Shown one piece after another: positions 51,820 through 62,094 of a stretch of DNA of 64,000 bases. A program made the translations under genes and the position numbers. The notes beneath the pieces were generated by a model, which saw only the letters and a program-made list of their open reading frames with translations, searched no databases and was not told the origin of the DNA. The DNA lies in the NCBI RefSeq assembly GCF_003583765.1, contig NZ_QXQA01000011.1, forward strand, positions 151,902 to 215,901, read 5' to 3'. The DNA comes from Paenibacillus nanensis (GTDB lineage: Bacteria > Bacillota > Bacilli > Paenibacillales > Paenibacillaceae). Numbering within the stretch: the stretch's first letter is position 1; every line of letters starts with the position of its first letter.

Positions 51820-51942
51820 TTTGAACGGGACTTTTTTTCATGCGCTGCCTTGTTCTGGAAGTACCCGATTGGGGCAAGTCTGGGCAACATGACGGTATGC
51901 TTTTTAAACAGCCTCTGGTAGGGCAAACTTAAATTAACATAG

Positions 51943-53568
<1,626 letters not shown>

Positions 53569-53634
53569 TTCTTCTTTCACTTTCATCAGAATGTTAAATA
53601 TCCTCTCATGTTAGTAATTTTTTGTATGAAATTA

Positions 53635-53663
53635 GGAGGAAAACCCCAAGCAGTACCGAATAT
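53635..53663 (+). promoter_or_regulatory. Sigma-H promoter of spo0F
   Basis: GGAGGAAAA (53635-53643), 11-base spacer, ACCGAATAT (53655-53663): a complete match to RNAGGAWWW-N11-RNNGAATWW. In B. subtilis spo0F is transcribed by sigma-H at the onset of sporulation. Confidence 0.85.
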
Positions 53664-53721
53664 ATAAGAAAATACGGAAATTTGTCCTGTGGCAAGTTTA
53701 GTTTCGGGGGGTAGATGAAGG

Positions 53722-54120
53722 TTGGATAAGAAGAAGGTATTAATCGTTGACGATCAGAATGGAATCCGTGTGCTGCTTCTAGAGGTGTTCAGCAGCGAAG
53801 GATATAACACATTTCAGGCTGCCAACGGGAAGCTCGCCCTGGAAATCGTAAAGCAAGAGTCGCCTGATTTGGTTTTGCTGGATATGAAGATTCCGGGAAT
53901 GGACGGACTTGAAATATTGAAGCATATTAAAGCGATCGATCCATCGATTAAAGTCATCATGATGACGGCCTACGGCGAGCTTGATATGATCAAGGAAGCG
54001 ACGGATTTAGGGGCGCTGATGCACTTCACGAAACCATTCGACATCGACGAGATGCGTATGGAAGTGAACAAGCAGCTGCAGGGCGGCAGCAGCTCGGACC
54101 GGTACGCGGTTGGATCATAA
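53722..54120 (+). CDS. spo0F: Sporulation phosphorelay protein Spo0F
   Basis: Single-domain response regulator carrying phosphate from sporulation kinases to Spo0B. Asp10, Asp11, Asp54 ([12 protein letters not shown]), Thr82, His101 and Lys104 ([11 protein letters not shown]) fall at the same numbers as in B. subtilis. TTG start with a G-rich site about 10 bases upstream. The C-terminal extension [15 protein letters not shown] makes it about eight residues longer than usual. Own sigma-H promoter. Confidence 0.95.
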   Translation: MDKKKVLIVDDQNGIRVLLLEVFSSEGYNTFQAANGKLALEIVKQESPDLVLLDMKIPGMDGLEILKHIKAIDPSIKVIMMTAYGELDMIKEATDLGALMHFTKPFDIDEMRMEVNKQLQGGSSSDRYAVGS

Positions 54121-54133
54121 TAAGCAGCACATA

Positions 54134-54173
54134 AACGGCATTGCCGCTTACCGAAGCGGCGGTGCCGTTTTTA
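54134..54173 (+). terminator. spo0F terminator
   Basis: AACGGC..GCCGCTT pairs with AAGCGGC..GCCGTT, followed by TTTTAAG. Confidence 0.9.
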
Positions 54174-54219
54174 AGTTGTCTACGGAAAACAAGCTTTACC
54201 ATTTGAGGGCGCAGTATGA

Positions 54220-54442
54220 TATAATAGCTCAGACTGACAAGTCGGAACAGGCTTGCTCTTAAGGGCTGTTACTCAATAAGGAATCCGCTTGTTCGGAAGC
54301 AACAACCAAGCATAAGCATTAGAAACAAGGAAGGGCAAAACCGCCTTACAGGGCTAGCAGGCTTGATGCCATCCTTAAGGGCAGCTGACTAAGGAGGGTT
54401 TTCCTTGCTCTCTTCTGGACAGACGGGAGGAATGTAGATCGA
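54220..54442 (+). other. Long leader of murA, unassigned structured RNA
   Basis: TATAAT at 54220-54225 is a probable -10 (the best -35, TTTACC at 54195-54200, gives a long 19-base spacer), leaving a leader of about 210 bases without an open frame. Visible pairings include AAAACC (54340 region) with GGTTTT (54398 region) extended by AAGG/CCTT, and TTGTT/AACAA. There is no T-box GGNACC-type bulge or other riboswitch signature that I recognise. Confidence 0.45.
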
Positions 54443-55699
54443 ATGGAGAAATTAATGGTTCGCGGCGGTAGACCGCTGCGCGGTACGGTTCAGATCAGCG
54501 GGGCCAAGAACAGCGCGGTTGCGCTGGTGCCGGCGGCAATACTGGCTGAGTCGGAGGTTGTGTTAGATAATTTGCCGCTTATAAGCGATGTGGCGGTTTA
54601 TAGCGAAATATTGCAAGAGCTTGGAGCGAAGGTGGTTCGAAGCGGAGATACGATGCGGATCGATCCGTCAGACCTGCAGGCGAAGCCAATGCCTAACGGC
54701 AAGGTTAAGCTTCTTAGAGCCTCTTATTATTTGATGGGCGCAATGCTGGGGCGCTTCGGGGAAGCGACGATCGGAATGCCTGGCGGCTGCAACTTCGAGC
54801 CGCGTCCGATTGATCAGCATATTAAAGGGTTTGAAGCATTAGGAGCAAAAGTAACGAACGAGCATGGTTCCATTCATATTTACGCGAAGGAATTGCACGG
54901 AGCGAAGATTTATTTGGACGTCGCAAGCGTGGGCGCAACAATTAATATTATGCTGGCGGCCTCCCGGGCCAAAGGCTCAACGATTATCGAAAACGCGGCA
55001 AAAGAGCCTGAAATCATAGATGTAGCAACCTTATTGAATGCGATGGGCGCTGTTATCAAAGGCGCAGGTACAGAAACGATTCGAATTGAAGGGGTCGAGA
55101 AGCTTCACGGCTGCCGGCATTCCATCATTCCAGACCGTATACAAGCAGGCACTTATATGATTATGGCTGCGGCTACTCGCGGCGATGTCCTTATTGATAA
55201 CGTTATTCCTAAGCACCTCGAAGCTCTAACAGCCAAGCTGGAAGAAATGGGCGTCGGCGTCGAAGAGCTTGACGAGTCGATTCGTATTACCGGCGCGCCG
55301 GAATATTCGGCTATTGACGTCAAGGCTCTTGTCTATCCGGGCTTTGCGACGGATTTGCAATCTCCGATGACGACTCTTCTTACGCAGGCGAAGGGCGTTA
55401 GCATCCTGTCCGACTACGTTTACGGTACACGTTTCAAGCATGTGCCGGAATTGTCGCGTATGGGGGCGAATATCCGCGTGGAAGGCCGTTCGGCGATTAT
55501 TGAAGGGACGCGTCTTCATGCGGCCAAGGTCAAGGCGGCGGATCTAAGAGCCGGCGCCGCGCTCGTGGTTGCCGCTCTGACGGTAGAGGACGGCGTAACG
55601 GAGATTACCGGTGTTGAATATATTGACCGCGGATATGATCGTTTGGTCGAAAACTTGACGAGTCTAGGCGCGGAAATTTGGCGGGAAACGGAGTCCTAA
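54443..55699 (+). CDS. murA: UDP-GlcNAc 1-carboxyvinyltransferase
   Basis: First committed enzyme of peptidoglycan synthesis, transferring enolpyruvate from PEP to UDP-GlcNAc, 418 residues. [20 protein letters not shown] starts the first EPSP-type domain; [19 protein letters not shown] carries the fosfomycin-sensitive Cys116. Position before rho and rpmE matches the second MurA (MurAB/MurZ) of B. subtilis. ATG with GGGAGGA upstream. Confidence 0.96.
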   Translation: MEKLMVRGGRPLRGTVQISGAKNSAVALVPAAILAESEVVLDNLPLISDVAVYSEILQELGAKVVRSGDTMRIDPSDLQAKPMPNGKVKLLRASYYLMGAMLGRFGEATIGMPGGCNFEPRPIDQHIKGFEALGAKVTNEHGSIHIYAKELHGAKIYLDVASVGATINIMLAASRAKGSTIIENAAKEPEIIDVATLLNAMGAVIKGAGTETIRIEGVEKLHGCRHSIIPDRIQAGTYMIMAAATRGDVLIDNVIPKHLEALTAKLEEMGVGVEELDESIRITGAPEYSAIDVKALVYPGFATDLQSPMTTLLTQAKGVSILSDYVYGTRFKHVPELSRMGANIRVEGRSAIIEGTRLHAAKVKAADLRAGAALVVAALTVEDGVTEITGVEYIDRGYDRLVENLTSLGAEIWRETES

Positions 55700-55718
55700 T
55701 GGACTCCGTGATTTAGGT
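55689..55718 (+). terminator. Hairpin overlapping the murA stop
   Basis: ACGGAGTCC and GGACTCCGT surround the stop codon, followed only by GATTTAGGTTT. A weak terminator is possible. Confidence 0.45.
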
Positions 55719-55729
55719 TTGTGAATATT

Positions 55730-55757
55730 TTTCAAAGTGATGGAAAAGATGTATAAT
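55730..55757 (+). promoter_or_regulatory. Sigma-A promoter of rho
   Basis: TTTCAA (55730-55735) and TATAAT (55752-55757), 16-base spacer. Confidence 0.7.
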
Positions 55758-55794
55758 CAGTCCTATTACCTAATTTGAATAAAGTGGTGAGAAT

Positions 55795-57135
55795 ATGTCG
55801 GATCTCCAAATAGCAGATCTCGAAGAAATGAAGCTGACCGAGCTTTATAAGCTGGCGAAGCAATACCAGATCGCTTATTATGGAACGCTTAAGAAGAAGG
55901 AGCTTATCTTCGCCATTCTGCGGGCGCAGGCGGAGAAAAGCGGATTTTTATTTATGGAAGGCGTCCTCGATATTTTGCAGGAAGGCTTCGGCTTTTTACG
56001 ACCCATTAACTATTTGCCAAGCAAAGAAGACATTTATATATCGGCCTCGCAAATCCGAAGATTCGATTTGAGAAGCGGTGACCTCGTTTCCGGCAAGTGC
56101 CGTCCTCCTAAAGAGAACGAGAGATATTTCGGACTACTCCAAGTCAATGCTGTCAACGGCGAAAATCCCGAAACGGCTTCCGAACGGCTCCATTTTCCTG
56201 CTCTTACTCCTCTTTATCCCGAGAAGAAACTAGTGCTCGAAACCTCACAGTCGAAGCTATCCACCCGTATGATGGACTTGCTGGCGCCCGTTGGATTGGG
56301 ACAAAGGGGTCTCATCGTCGCACCTCCCAAAGCAGGTAAAACGCTCTTGCTCAAGGAAATTGCGAACAGCATATCGGAAAATCATCCGAATATCGAGCTT
56401 TTTGTGCTGCTCATTGACGAGCGTCCAGAGGAAGTTACGGATATGCAGCGTTCTGTAAAGGGCGAGGTCGTCGCTTCTACTTTCGATGAGCTGCCGGAAA
56501 ATCATATTAAGGTTGCGGAGCTTGTGCTCGAGAGGGCGCTGCGTTTAGTCGAACACAAAAAAGATGTCGTTATTTTGCTGGACAGCATTACTCGGCTTGC
56601 GCGCGCGTATAACCTAGTTATTCCTCCTTCCGGCAGAACGCTAAGCGGCGGTATCGATCCGGCTGCGTTCCACCGTCCGAAGCGGTTTTTCGGATCGGCC
56701 CGTAATGTGGAGGAAGGCGGAAGCTTAACCATTCTTGCAACAGCCCTAATCGAGACGGGATCTCGTATGGACGATATTATTTATGAAGAATTTAAAGGAA
56801 CGGGCAACATGGAGCTTCATCTTGATCGGAAGCTGGCGGAGCGCCGGATTTTCCCTGCGCTAGATATGCGCAGATCGGGAACGCGGCGTGAAGAAATGCT
56901 CTTGACCAAGGAAGAGCTGGATAAAGTGTGGGCAATCCGCAGAAGCTTGACCGATACGCCTGATTTCGTGGATAACTTCCTGAAGAAGCTGAAGGAAACG
57001 GAAAATAACGAACAATTCCTTATGTCGCTGGATACGTCGGCCGAGACGTCTAAGTCGGAGCGTTCGTCCATGAAGAGCGCGCAGACCTCCGCGGCGGGAC
57101 GCAGGCCGGTAGCAAGAACGACGAACGGCTCGTAG
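55795..57135 (+). CDS. rho: Transcription termination factor Rho
   Basis: Hexameric RNA helicase that ends transcription, 446 residues. N-terminal Rho_N (LYKLAKQYQI), cold-shock-like RNA-binding domain (GFGFLRPINYLPSKEDIYIS), then the ATPase with Walker A APPKAGKTLLLKEIA, DERPEEVTDM and Walker B VVILLDSITRLARAYN. It ends in a polar, Ser/Thr/Arg-rich tail. Normal length for Firmicutes. Confidence 0.97.
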   Translation: MSDLQIADLEEMKLTELYKLAKQYQIAYYGTLKKKELIFAILRAQAEKSGFLFMEGVLDILQEGFGFLRPINYLPSKEDIYISASQIRRFDLRSGDLVSGKCRPPKENERYFGLLQVNAVNGENPETASERLHFPALTPLYPEKKLVLETSQSKLSTRMMDLLAPVGLGQRGLIVAPPKAGKTLLLKEIANSISENHPNIELFVLLIDERPEEVTDMQRSVKGEVVASTFDELPENHIKVAELVLERALRLVEHKKDVVILLDSITRLARAYNLVIPPSGRTLSGGIDPAAFHRPKRFFGSARNVEEGGSLTILATALIETGSRMDDIIYEEFKGTGNMELHLDRKLAERRIFPALDMRRSGTRREEMLLTKEELDKVWAIRRSLTDTPDFVDNFLKKLKETENNEQFLMSLDTSAETSKSERSSMKSAQTSAAGRRPVARTTNGS

Positions 57136-57160
57136 CTCTCGATAAGGAAAGGAGGACATC

Positions 57161-58423
57161 ATGAATCTCGTATATGCAGACGAACATGGCAACGTGTTCG
57201 ACCATCCTGAATATATCGGACTAGGCCGAAGTGGGGATATGATTGTAGAAATCATGGAGGATGAGCTTATTCCTCTTCCTGCAGGCGCGACACTTGTTAG
57301 CTTACCCTTTACCAGACCGATCGGACTTGACCCGGATACCGGTGAGATGCAGGCATTGCCCGGCGGCGCTCAGGCCGTAGGCGCCTTGCTTCCGCAGGGC
57401 TATACACGGCTTTGTCTTCCCGGATATGTGAAATCCGATAAGAAGGAGAAGCTGCCGCTTTTCGGTTATACCGCTGTTGTATGGAAGGACGGCGGATTCT
57501 TTGTTACGGCGGAGCAGTGCGACGATCCTGAACGTTGGGATCCGCTCAATTGCGACCGCAAAGAACTAAACGTACAAGTCGAGCGCTTGCTGGAGAAATA
57601 CCCGGAAAACCGATTGTACAAGCATTTGTCGAATTGCGCTTTAGGCTACGAATGTTTAACGGCGTCCAACACATTCCTGAGCAGATGGGAAGGCGCGGTT
57701 CCGGTATCCTACTCCTGTAATGCGGGCTGCTTCGGCTGTATATCCGAGCAGCCGGAGGACAGCGGCTTCCCTGCGCCGCAGACGCGCATGAATTTCAAAC
57801 CGACGGTCGATGAAGTCGTAGAAATCATGCTGGAGCATCTGAAGGAGCCGGAATCCATTATCAGCTTTGGACAAGGCTGCGAAGGCGAGCCTTCCACGCA
57901 GGTGAAAATTATTGTAGAGGCGATGAAGCGTGTAAGGGAGCAGACCTCGCTTGGCTTCATTAATATTAATACGAACGCCGGACTCACCGATTTTATGCGC
58001 GCGATTGTGGATGCCGGGCTTGATTTGATGAGAGTCAGCACAATCAGCGCGATCGATGAACACTACAATGCCTACTATAAGCCGCGCGGATATACGTTGC
58101 ATAATGTGGAGCGTTCGCTTAAGTATGCTGCGGATAAGGGCGTCTATACGTCCATAAACTATTTGATATTTCCGGGCGTTACCGACCGTGAAGAAGAGAT
58201 TGAAGCGATGATTGATTTCGCGAAGCGGACGGATCTTAAGCTCATTCAAATGCGGAATTTGAATATTGATCCGGAGAGCTATTTGGCGCTCATTCCGAAG
58301 GCGAAAGGCGAGATCTATGGCATGAAGCAAATGCTGGAGATTTTCCGCCAGGAGCTTCCGGATGTTGTGATCGGCTCCTATACGCATGTGCCGCCTGCGC
58401 CGATGCGAAGAGTAAGGCTGTAA
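57161..58423 (+). CDS. Radical SAM protein of unknown function
   Basis: Protein of 420 residues with the iron-sulphur motif CNAGCFGC (Cys186, Cys190, Cys193) introducing a radical SAM barrel: FGQGCEGEPSTQ, FININTNAGLTDFM, MRVSTISAIDEHYNAYYKPRGY and PPAPMRRVRL at the end. The first 180 residues form a separate domain with GRSGDMIVEIMEDELIPLPAG and an additional cysteine pair region (LSNCALGYEC). It lies between rho and rpmE; ribosome site AAAGGAGG. The reaction is not known. Confidence 0.9.
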   Translation: MNLVYADEHGNVFDHPEYIGLGRSGDMIVEIMEDELIPLPAGATLVSLPFTRPIGLDPDTGEMQALPGGAQAVGALLPQGYTRLCLPGYVKSDKKEKLPLFGYTAVVWKDGGFFVTAEQCDDPERWDPLNCDRKELNVQVERLLEKYPENRLYKHLSNCALGYECLTASNTFLSRWEGAVPVSYSCNAGCFGCISEQPEDSGFPAPQTRMNFKPTVDEVVEIMLEHLKEPESIISFGQGCEGEPSTQVKIIVEAMKRVREQTSLGFININTNAGLTDFMRAIVDAGLDLMRVSTISAIDEHYNAYYKPRGYTLHNVERSLKYAADKGVYTSINYLIFPGVTDREEEIEAMIDFAKRTDLKLIQMRNLNIDPESYLALIPKAKGEIYGMKQMLEIFRQELPDVVIGSYTHVPPAPMRRVRL

Positions 58424-58461
58424 TTGGCAAGTGTGATCTTGCCGCTGGCAGGCGATTATCA

Positions 58462-58532
58462 TTGCGCCTAAACGTCGTTCCGTGCTATAATCCGTATTGT
58501 GTGATTTTACTCTGGGTCCGCATGTGGCTCAG
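58462..58532 (+). promoter_or_regulatory. rpmE promoter and leader hairpin
   Basis: TTGCGC (58462-58467) and TATAAT (58486-58491), 18-base spacer. In the leader CTGGGTC (58512-58518) pairs with GGCTCAG (58526-58532) just before the ribosome site, resembling an L31 autoregulatory leader; this part is tentative. Confidence 0.6.
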
Positions 58533-58552
58533 GGCAGAAAGAGGTGAACGAG

Positions 58553-58750
58553 ATGAAACAAGGTATTCATCCGACATACCACGTCGTTACAGCAACTTGC
58601 GCTTGCGGCAATACATTCGAGACAGGTTCGATCAAGTCGAATCTTCGCGTTGAGATTTGCTCCGCATGTCACCCATTCTTTACGGGTAAGCAGAAGTTCC
58701 TGGATGCCGGCGGCCGCGTCGACCGTTTCAAGAAGAAATACGGCATTTAA
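58553..58750 (+). CDS. rpmE: 50S ribosomal protein L31, zinc type
   Basis: Ribosomal protein of 65 residues with the four zinc-binding cysteines (Cys16, Cys18, Cys36, Cys39), i.e. the zinc-containing C+ form rather than the zinc-independent paralogue. ATG at 58553 behind AGAGGTGA. Followed by a terminator that overlaps the next gene's ribosome site. Confidence 0.96.
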   Translation: MKQGIHPTYHVVTATCACGNTFETGSIKSNLRVEICSACHPFFTGKQKFLDAGGRVDRFKKKYGI

Positions 58751-58797
58751 TTGTGCATACAACAATGATTCCGCCTTTAATTGGCAGAATACAAGAA

Positions 58798-58836
58798 CCT
58801 CCCTCAGCCATCCTATGGTTAAAGGGAGGTTTTTTT
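58798..58836 (+). terminator. rpmE terminator overlapping a ribosome site
   Basis: CCTCCCT and AGGGAGG arms with inner CCAT/ATGG, then seven T. The 3' arm GGGAGG (58824-58829) stands 8 bases before the ATG at 58838 and could be the ribosome site of the lipoprotein gene. Confidence 0.9.
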
Positions 58837-58837
58837 C

Positions 58838-59251
58838 ATGGCATTCAAAAAGGGTTATCGAAAAGGAAGACGAATGTGGCGATTGTTATGGATCGGCGTG
58901 TACGGTTCATTATTGCTCTTACTGGTGAGCGGCTGCGGACAAAATGCGGACGGACAGGCAAGAGTCTATAGAAACGACGGTTATATGGGGTTAACGAACA
59001 CCAACCCGAACCTGCTGAATCGGAGCGGGACCTCCTATGATTTTGATATGGAAATGGTGGGGCAGCTGCTTAAACCGATCAGAGGCATCGAAAATACGCA
59101 GGTTGGCTTTAACGGCGACGAAATGAATGTAACGCTTCGGGTAAGCCGCAGCTTGACCGACAAGGAAAGAAAGGCGATGCTCGCTGAGGCGCAAAGCCTG
59201 CTTCAGTCCAATTTTCCGCGTTATGATGTGCATGTGAAAGTAAAGAGTTAG
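58838..59251 (+). CDS. Lipoprotein, YhcN/YlaJ-like
   Basis: Lipoprotein of 137 residues with lipobox LVSGC. The C-terminal 75 residues (VGQLLKPIRGIENTQVGFNGDEMNVTLRVS, SLTDKERKAMLAEAQSLLQSNFPRYDVHVKV) resemble the YhcN/YlaJ sporulation lipoprotein fold. Two starts are possible: ATG 58838, using the terminator arm as ribosome site and giving a basic N-terminus, or ATG 58874 with its own AAAAGGAAG and a shorter signal peptide. If 58874 is used, the overlap with the terminator has no meaning for translation. Confidence 0.7.
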   Translation: MAFKKGYRKGRRMWRLLWIGVYGSLLLLLVSGCGQNADGQARVYRNDGYMGLTNTNPNLLNRSGTSYDFDMEMVGQLLKPIRGIENTQVGFNGDEMNVTLRVSRSLTDKERKAMLAEAQSLLQSNFPRYDVHVKVKS

Positions 59252-59371
59252 ACATCTTTCGGTTATTAAGCCAAGTCTAAGGAATCGGCCGCGGTGAAGC
59301 GGAAGTTTTACCGCTGAATGGAACGCTATTTATGATGGGTTAGACAAGATCTGGACAAATGCGGTAAATCG

Positions 59372-59420
59372 CACCATAGGTGAATTCACAGCCTCACGAT
59401 ATGCAAATTTCACCATAGGT
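59372..59420 (+). repeat. CACCATAGGT direct repeat upstream of the SRP RNA
   Basis: CACCATAGGT occurs at 59372-59381 and 59411-59420, 39 bases apart, the second directly touching the -35 box of the SRP RNA promoter. It could be a factor-binding site. Confidence 0.5.
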
Positions 59421-59448
59421 TGCGCTTTGGTCTAGAATGTAATATACT
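59420..59448 (+). promoter_or_regulatory. Promoter of the SRP RNA
   Basis: TTGCGC (59420-59425), 17-base spacer, TATACT (59443-59448). Confidence 0.8.
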
Positions 59449-59453
59449 TGTCC

Positions 59454-59728
59454 TTGCCGTGCTAGATGGGGAGGTAGCGGTGCCCTGTAACTCGCAATCC
59501 GCTGTAGCGAGGTTGAATTCCTGTCTGAGGTTATGCTGATGTGAGGCTTGGCGCTTGCAAGCAGTGTTGACAGCTGGGTCCTCCGCAATGGACGCTTGTG
59601 AACCCGGTCAGGTCCGGAAGGAAGCAGCCGTAAGCAAGTTAGTTCATGTGCCGGAGGGGTGCCTGGCTCGAGCTGTGTCGCAAGAGTGCCGCTCGGGTCG
59701 CATGTATCGAGGACAGGTGCACGGTCCT
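59454..59728 (+). ncRNA. scr: Signal recognition particle RNA, large Bacillus type
   Basis: About 274-base SRP RNA with Alu domain. The 5' end TTGCCGTGCTAGATGGGGAG continues with GTAGCGGTGCCCTGTAA, close to B. subtilis scRNA. The SRP54-binding loop GTCAGGTCCGGAAGGAAGCA lies near 59608-59627, and the 3' end GGTGCACGGT pairs with the 5' end. Gene order with dnaX, yaaK and recR matches B. subtilis. The RNA directs signal-sequence ribosomes to the membrane. Ends are estimates. Confidence 0.96.
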
Positions 59729-59767
59729 AATAAGACACGCATTGGGTATAGAAGCCCGTCAAATATA

Positions 59768-59832
59768 GTCCTGCAGCAGTGGTTTTTGCAAGCAAAGCTT
59801 GCGGAGACCGGGAGCTGCGGGGCTTTTTTGTC
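59768..59832 (+). terminator. Terminator behind the SRP RNA
   Basis: GTCCTGCAGC and GCTGCGGGGC arms with an inner TTGCAAGC/GCTTGC hairpin, then TTTTTTG. Confidence 0.82.
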
Positions 59833-59935
59833 TAGATGATGATTTAACATTTTGATTGAACCGAAGGTGTAGTATAATAGATCAGAGAAAACGCTGCTGA
59901 GCTTAAGATCAGGCAAGCTGAAAGGGAAGAGTCGC

Positions 59936-61717
59936 GTGTCACATATTGCATTATATCGTGCCTGGCGTCCTCAGACGTTTCAGGACATGGTTGGACAGCA
60001 GCATATTATACAGACGCTTCAGAATGCGATTCGCGAACAACGGGTATCTCACGCGTACTTATTCAACGGACCGAGGGGCACGGGCAAGACGACAACCGCC
60101 AAAGTGCTCGCCAAAGCCGTTAACTGCGAACGAGGACCGGCCATTGAGCCATGCAACGAATGCGAAGCTTGCAAGGGGATTACGGCCGGTCATATTATGG
60201 ACGTCATCGAAATCGACGCCGCGTCGAATCGCGGTATTGACGAGATTCGGGATATTCGCGACAAGGTAAGATACGCGCCGTCCGAAGTGCGATACAAAGT
60301 GTACATCATTGACGAGGTGCACATGCTCACTTCCGAAGCGTTCAACGCGCTGCTGAAAACATTGGAGGAGCCGCCGGGTCACGTTATCTTTATTCTTGCG
60401 ACCACGGAGCCTCACAAGCTGCCGGCAACCATAATCTCCAGATGTCAGCGCTTTGACTTCCGCCAAGTTTCCTTGGAGGAGCAAACGGGAAGGCTGATGC
60501 AGATCTGTCAAGAAGAAGGCATCAGCGCTGATGAGGATGCCCTTGCTTATATCGCGCGCTTGTCGGAAGGCGGGATGCGGGATGCGATCAGTCTTCTGGA
60601 GCAAGTAGCGGCATTCGGCGACAGCCGAATCTCGCTTGAAGCTGCAATAGATGTTACAGGAGGCATAGCCGCCGAACAATTCTATCAGCTTGCGGAAGCG
60701 GTGAGGGACCGCAATGTATCGGCGCTGATGCCGCTGGTGGAAAGCTTGATGCAGGCGGGCAAGGCGGCGGATAAGTGCATGGAGAATTTGATGTACTATT
60801 TCCGCGATTTGCTTGTGTTAAAGCTTGCCCCGACCGGCGCAGCCACCGAAAGGGTTGTCGATCGCGAGCGGTTCCTGGAAATGGCGGAAGCCTATTCATC
60901 GTCCCGTTTGTTTGCGATGATTGATATCTTAAACCGATACCAGGTAGAATTAAAGCATGCTTCGCAGCCCCAGACCGTATTTGAGGTCGCTTTAATGAAG
61001 CTGTGCTCGATTAACGATGAGGGGTCATCCGTATCGGTACAGAGAGGGGCCGCCTCTAGCGGGGCATCGGATGCCGAAGTGTCCAGGCTCCGCGGTCAGG
61101 TTGAGGCGCTTGAGAGGAAGCTTGAAAGCTTGCTGAAGAGCGGAATCGCCCCTCAAGCATCAGGTGACGCGGGAGCAGGTGAAGCTCGTAGCGCGGCGCC
61201 GATCTCGCGCGGTCCTTCTCGAGGCGCGTTCGGCGGCGGTGGCGGCGGCAAGGTTCGGACGAAGGTGAAGCTGGACGGTTACGCTGCTGCTGCCGGCAGT
61301 CCGGAGTCGGGCATTGCGCGATCCAAGTGGGGCGACGTGCTGGCTCGTGTCAAAGACGCCAAAGTAACGCTTCATGCATGGCTGAAGAACGGCGAGCTTG
61401 TCTCCGTTGATGCCGGCAATCTGCTGCTTGCTTTCAAAAATGAGATTCATAGGGAAACAACCGAAAAGCCGGATCATCGGGAGATTATCGAACGGATTGC
61501 TTCGGAAGTGCTGGGGGCTCCGTATCGGTTGGTCACCGTGATGCAGAAGGAATGGCAGGCGGCATTGGACGGCGCGGATAACGAGCCGGGAGAAATGCTG
61601 GAGCTGGAACCGGAAGGCGACGCTGAAGGCGCGAAAGCTTCACAGAGACCCGTATGGGTGGAGGAAGCGGTCAAGCTGTTTGGCGAAGATTTGGTCGTTG
61701 TGAAAGAAAAGGCATAA
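59936..61717 (+). CDS. dnaX: DNA polymerase III subunits gamma/tau
   Basis: Clamp-loader ATPase, 593 residues. Walker A NGPRGTGKTTTAKVLAKA, zinc cysteines in CERGPAIEPCNECEAC, Walker B VYIIDEVHMLT and the SRC motif in TIISRCQRFDF. A flexible Gly/Ser/Ala-rich stretch near 395-430 precedes the tau-specific C-terminus. GTG start behind AAGGGAAG. No slippery A-run for a frameshifted gamma form was noticed. Confidence 0.96.
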   Translation: MSHIALYRAWRPQTFQDMVGQQHIIQTLQNAIREQRVSHAYLFNGPRGTGKTTTAKVLAKAVNCERGPAIEPCNECEACKGITAGHIMDVIEIDAASNRGIDEIRDIRDKVRYAPSEVRYKVYIIDEVHMLTSEAFNALLKTLEEPPGHVIFILATTEPHKLPATIISRCQRFDFRQVSLEEQTGRLMQICQEEGISADEDALAYIARLSEGGMRDAISLLEQVAAFGDSRISLEAAIDVTGGIAAEQFYQLAEAVRDRNVSALMPLVESLMQAGKAADKCMENLMYYFRDLLVLKLAPTGAATERVVDRERFLEMAEAYSSSRLFAMIDILNRYQVELKHASQPQTVFEVALMKLCSINDEGSSVSVQRGAASSGASDAEVSRLRGQVEALERKLESLLKSGIAPQASGDAGAGEARSAAPISRGPSRGAFGGGGGGKVRTKVKLDGYAAAAGSPESGIARSKWGDVLARVKDAKVTLHAWLKNGELVSVDAGNLLLAFKNEIHRETTEKPDHREIIERIASEVLGAPYRLVTVMQKEWQAALDGADNEPGEMLELEPEGDAEGAKASQRPVWVEEAVKLFGEDLVVVKEKA

Positions 61718-61744
61718 CTTAAATTATTAATGAGGTGACGAATA

Positions 61745-62056
61745 ATGAACAACATGAACCAAATGATGAAGCAAGTGAAAAAAATGCAAGAGCAAATGAT
61801 GAAGGCTCAGGAGCAATTGGAGAGCAAGACCGTCGAAGGAACAGCTGGAGGCGGAGTGGTCAGCGTAACGATGAACGGCCACAAGAAACTGCTGAACATC
61901 GTCATTAAGCCGGAAGCGGTTGATCCGGACGACGTTGAAATGCTTCAAGACCTCGTTATGACTGCCGTTAATGACGCGCTTACAAAAGCGGACGAACTTG
62001 CGAATCAAGATATGGGCAAATTCACAGGCGGCATGAAAATTCCGGGTCTGTTCTAA
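61745..62056 (+). CDS. yaaK: YbaB/EbfC nucleoid-associated protein
   Basis: DNA-binding protein of 103 residues of the YbaB/EbfC family. The Met/Gln-rich first helix [31 protein letters not shown] is followed by the beta part [34 protein letters not shown]. Lies between dnaX and recR as in most bacteria. ATG behind GAGGTGA. Confidence 0.95.
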   Translation: MNNMNQMMKQVKKMQEQMMKAQEQLESKTVEGTAGGGVVSVTMNGHKKLLNIVIKPEAVDPDDVEMLQDLVMTAVNDALTKADELANQDMGKFTGGMKIPGLF

Positions 62057-62094
62057 GGAGCGGGCGTTCGCTGCGCTGAAAGGAGCTGTACCCT

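Noticed and set aside
54226..54442. T-box leader before murA
   Set aside because: No specifier loop or GGNACC-like antiterminator bulge, and murA is not an amino-acid gene.
59555..59839. Short reading frame over the SRP RNA
   Set aside because: The region is a structural RNA gene with all conserved SRP elements.
59936..61717. Programmed frameshift in dnaX
   Set aside because: No slippery A-run with a following stem was noticed, and the frame is continuous for the tau form.
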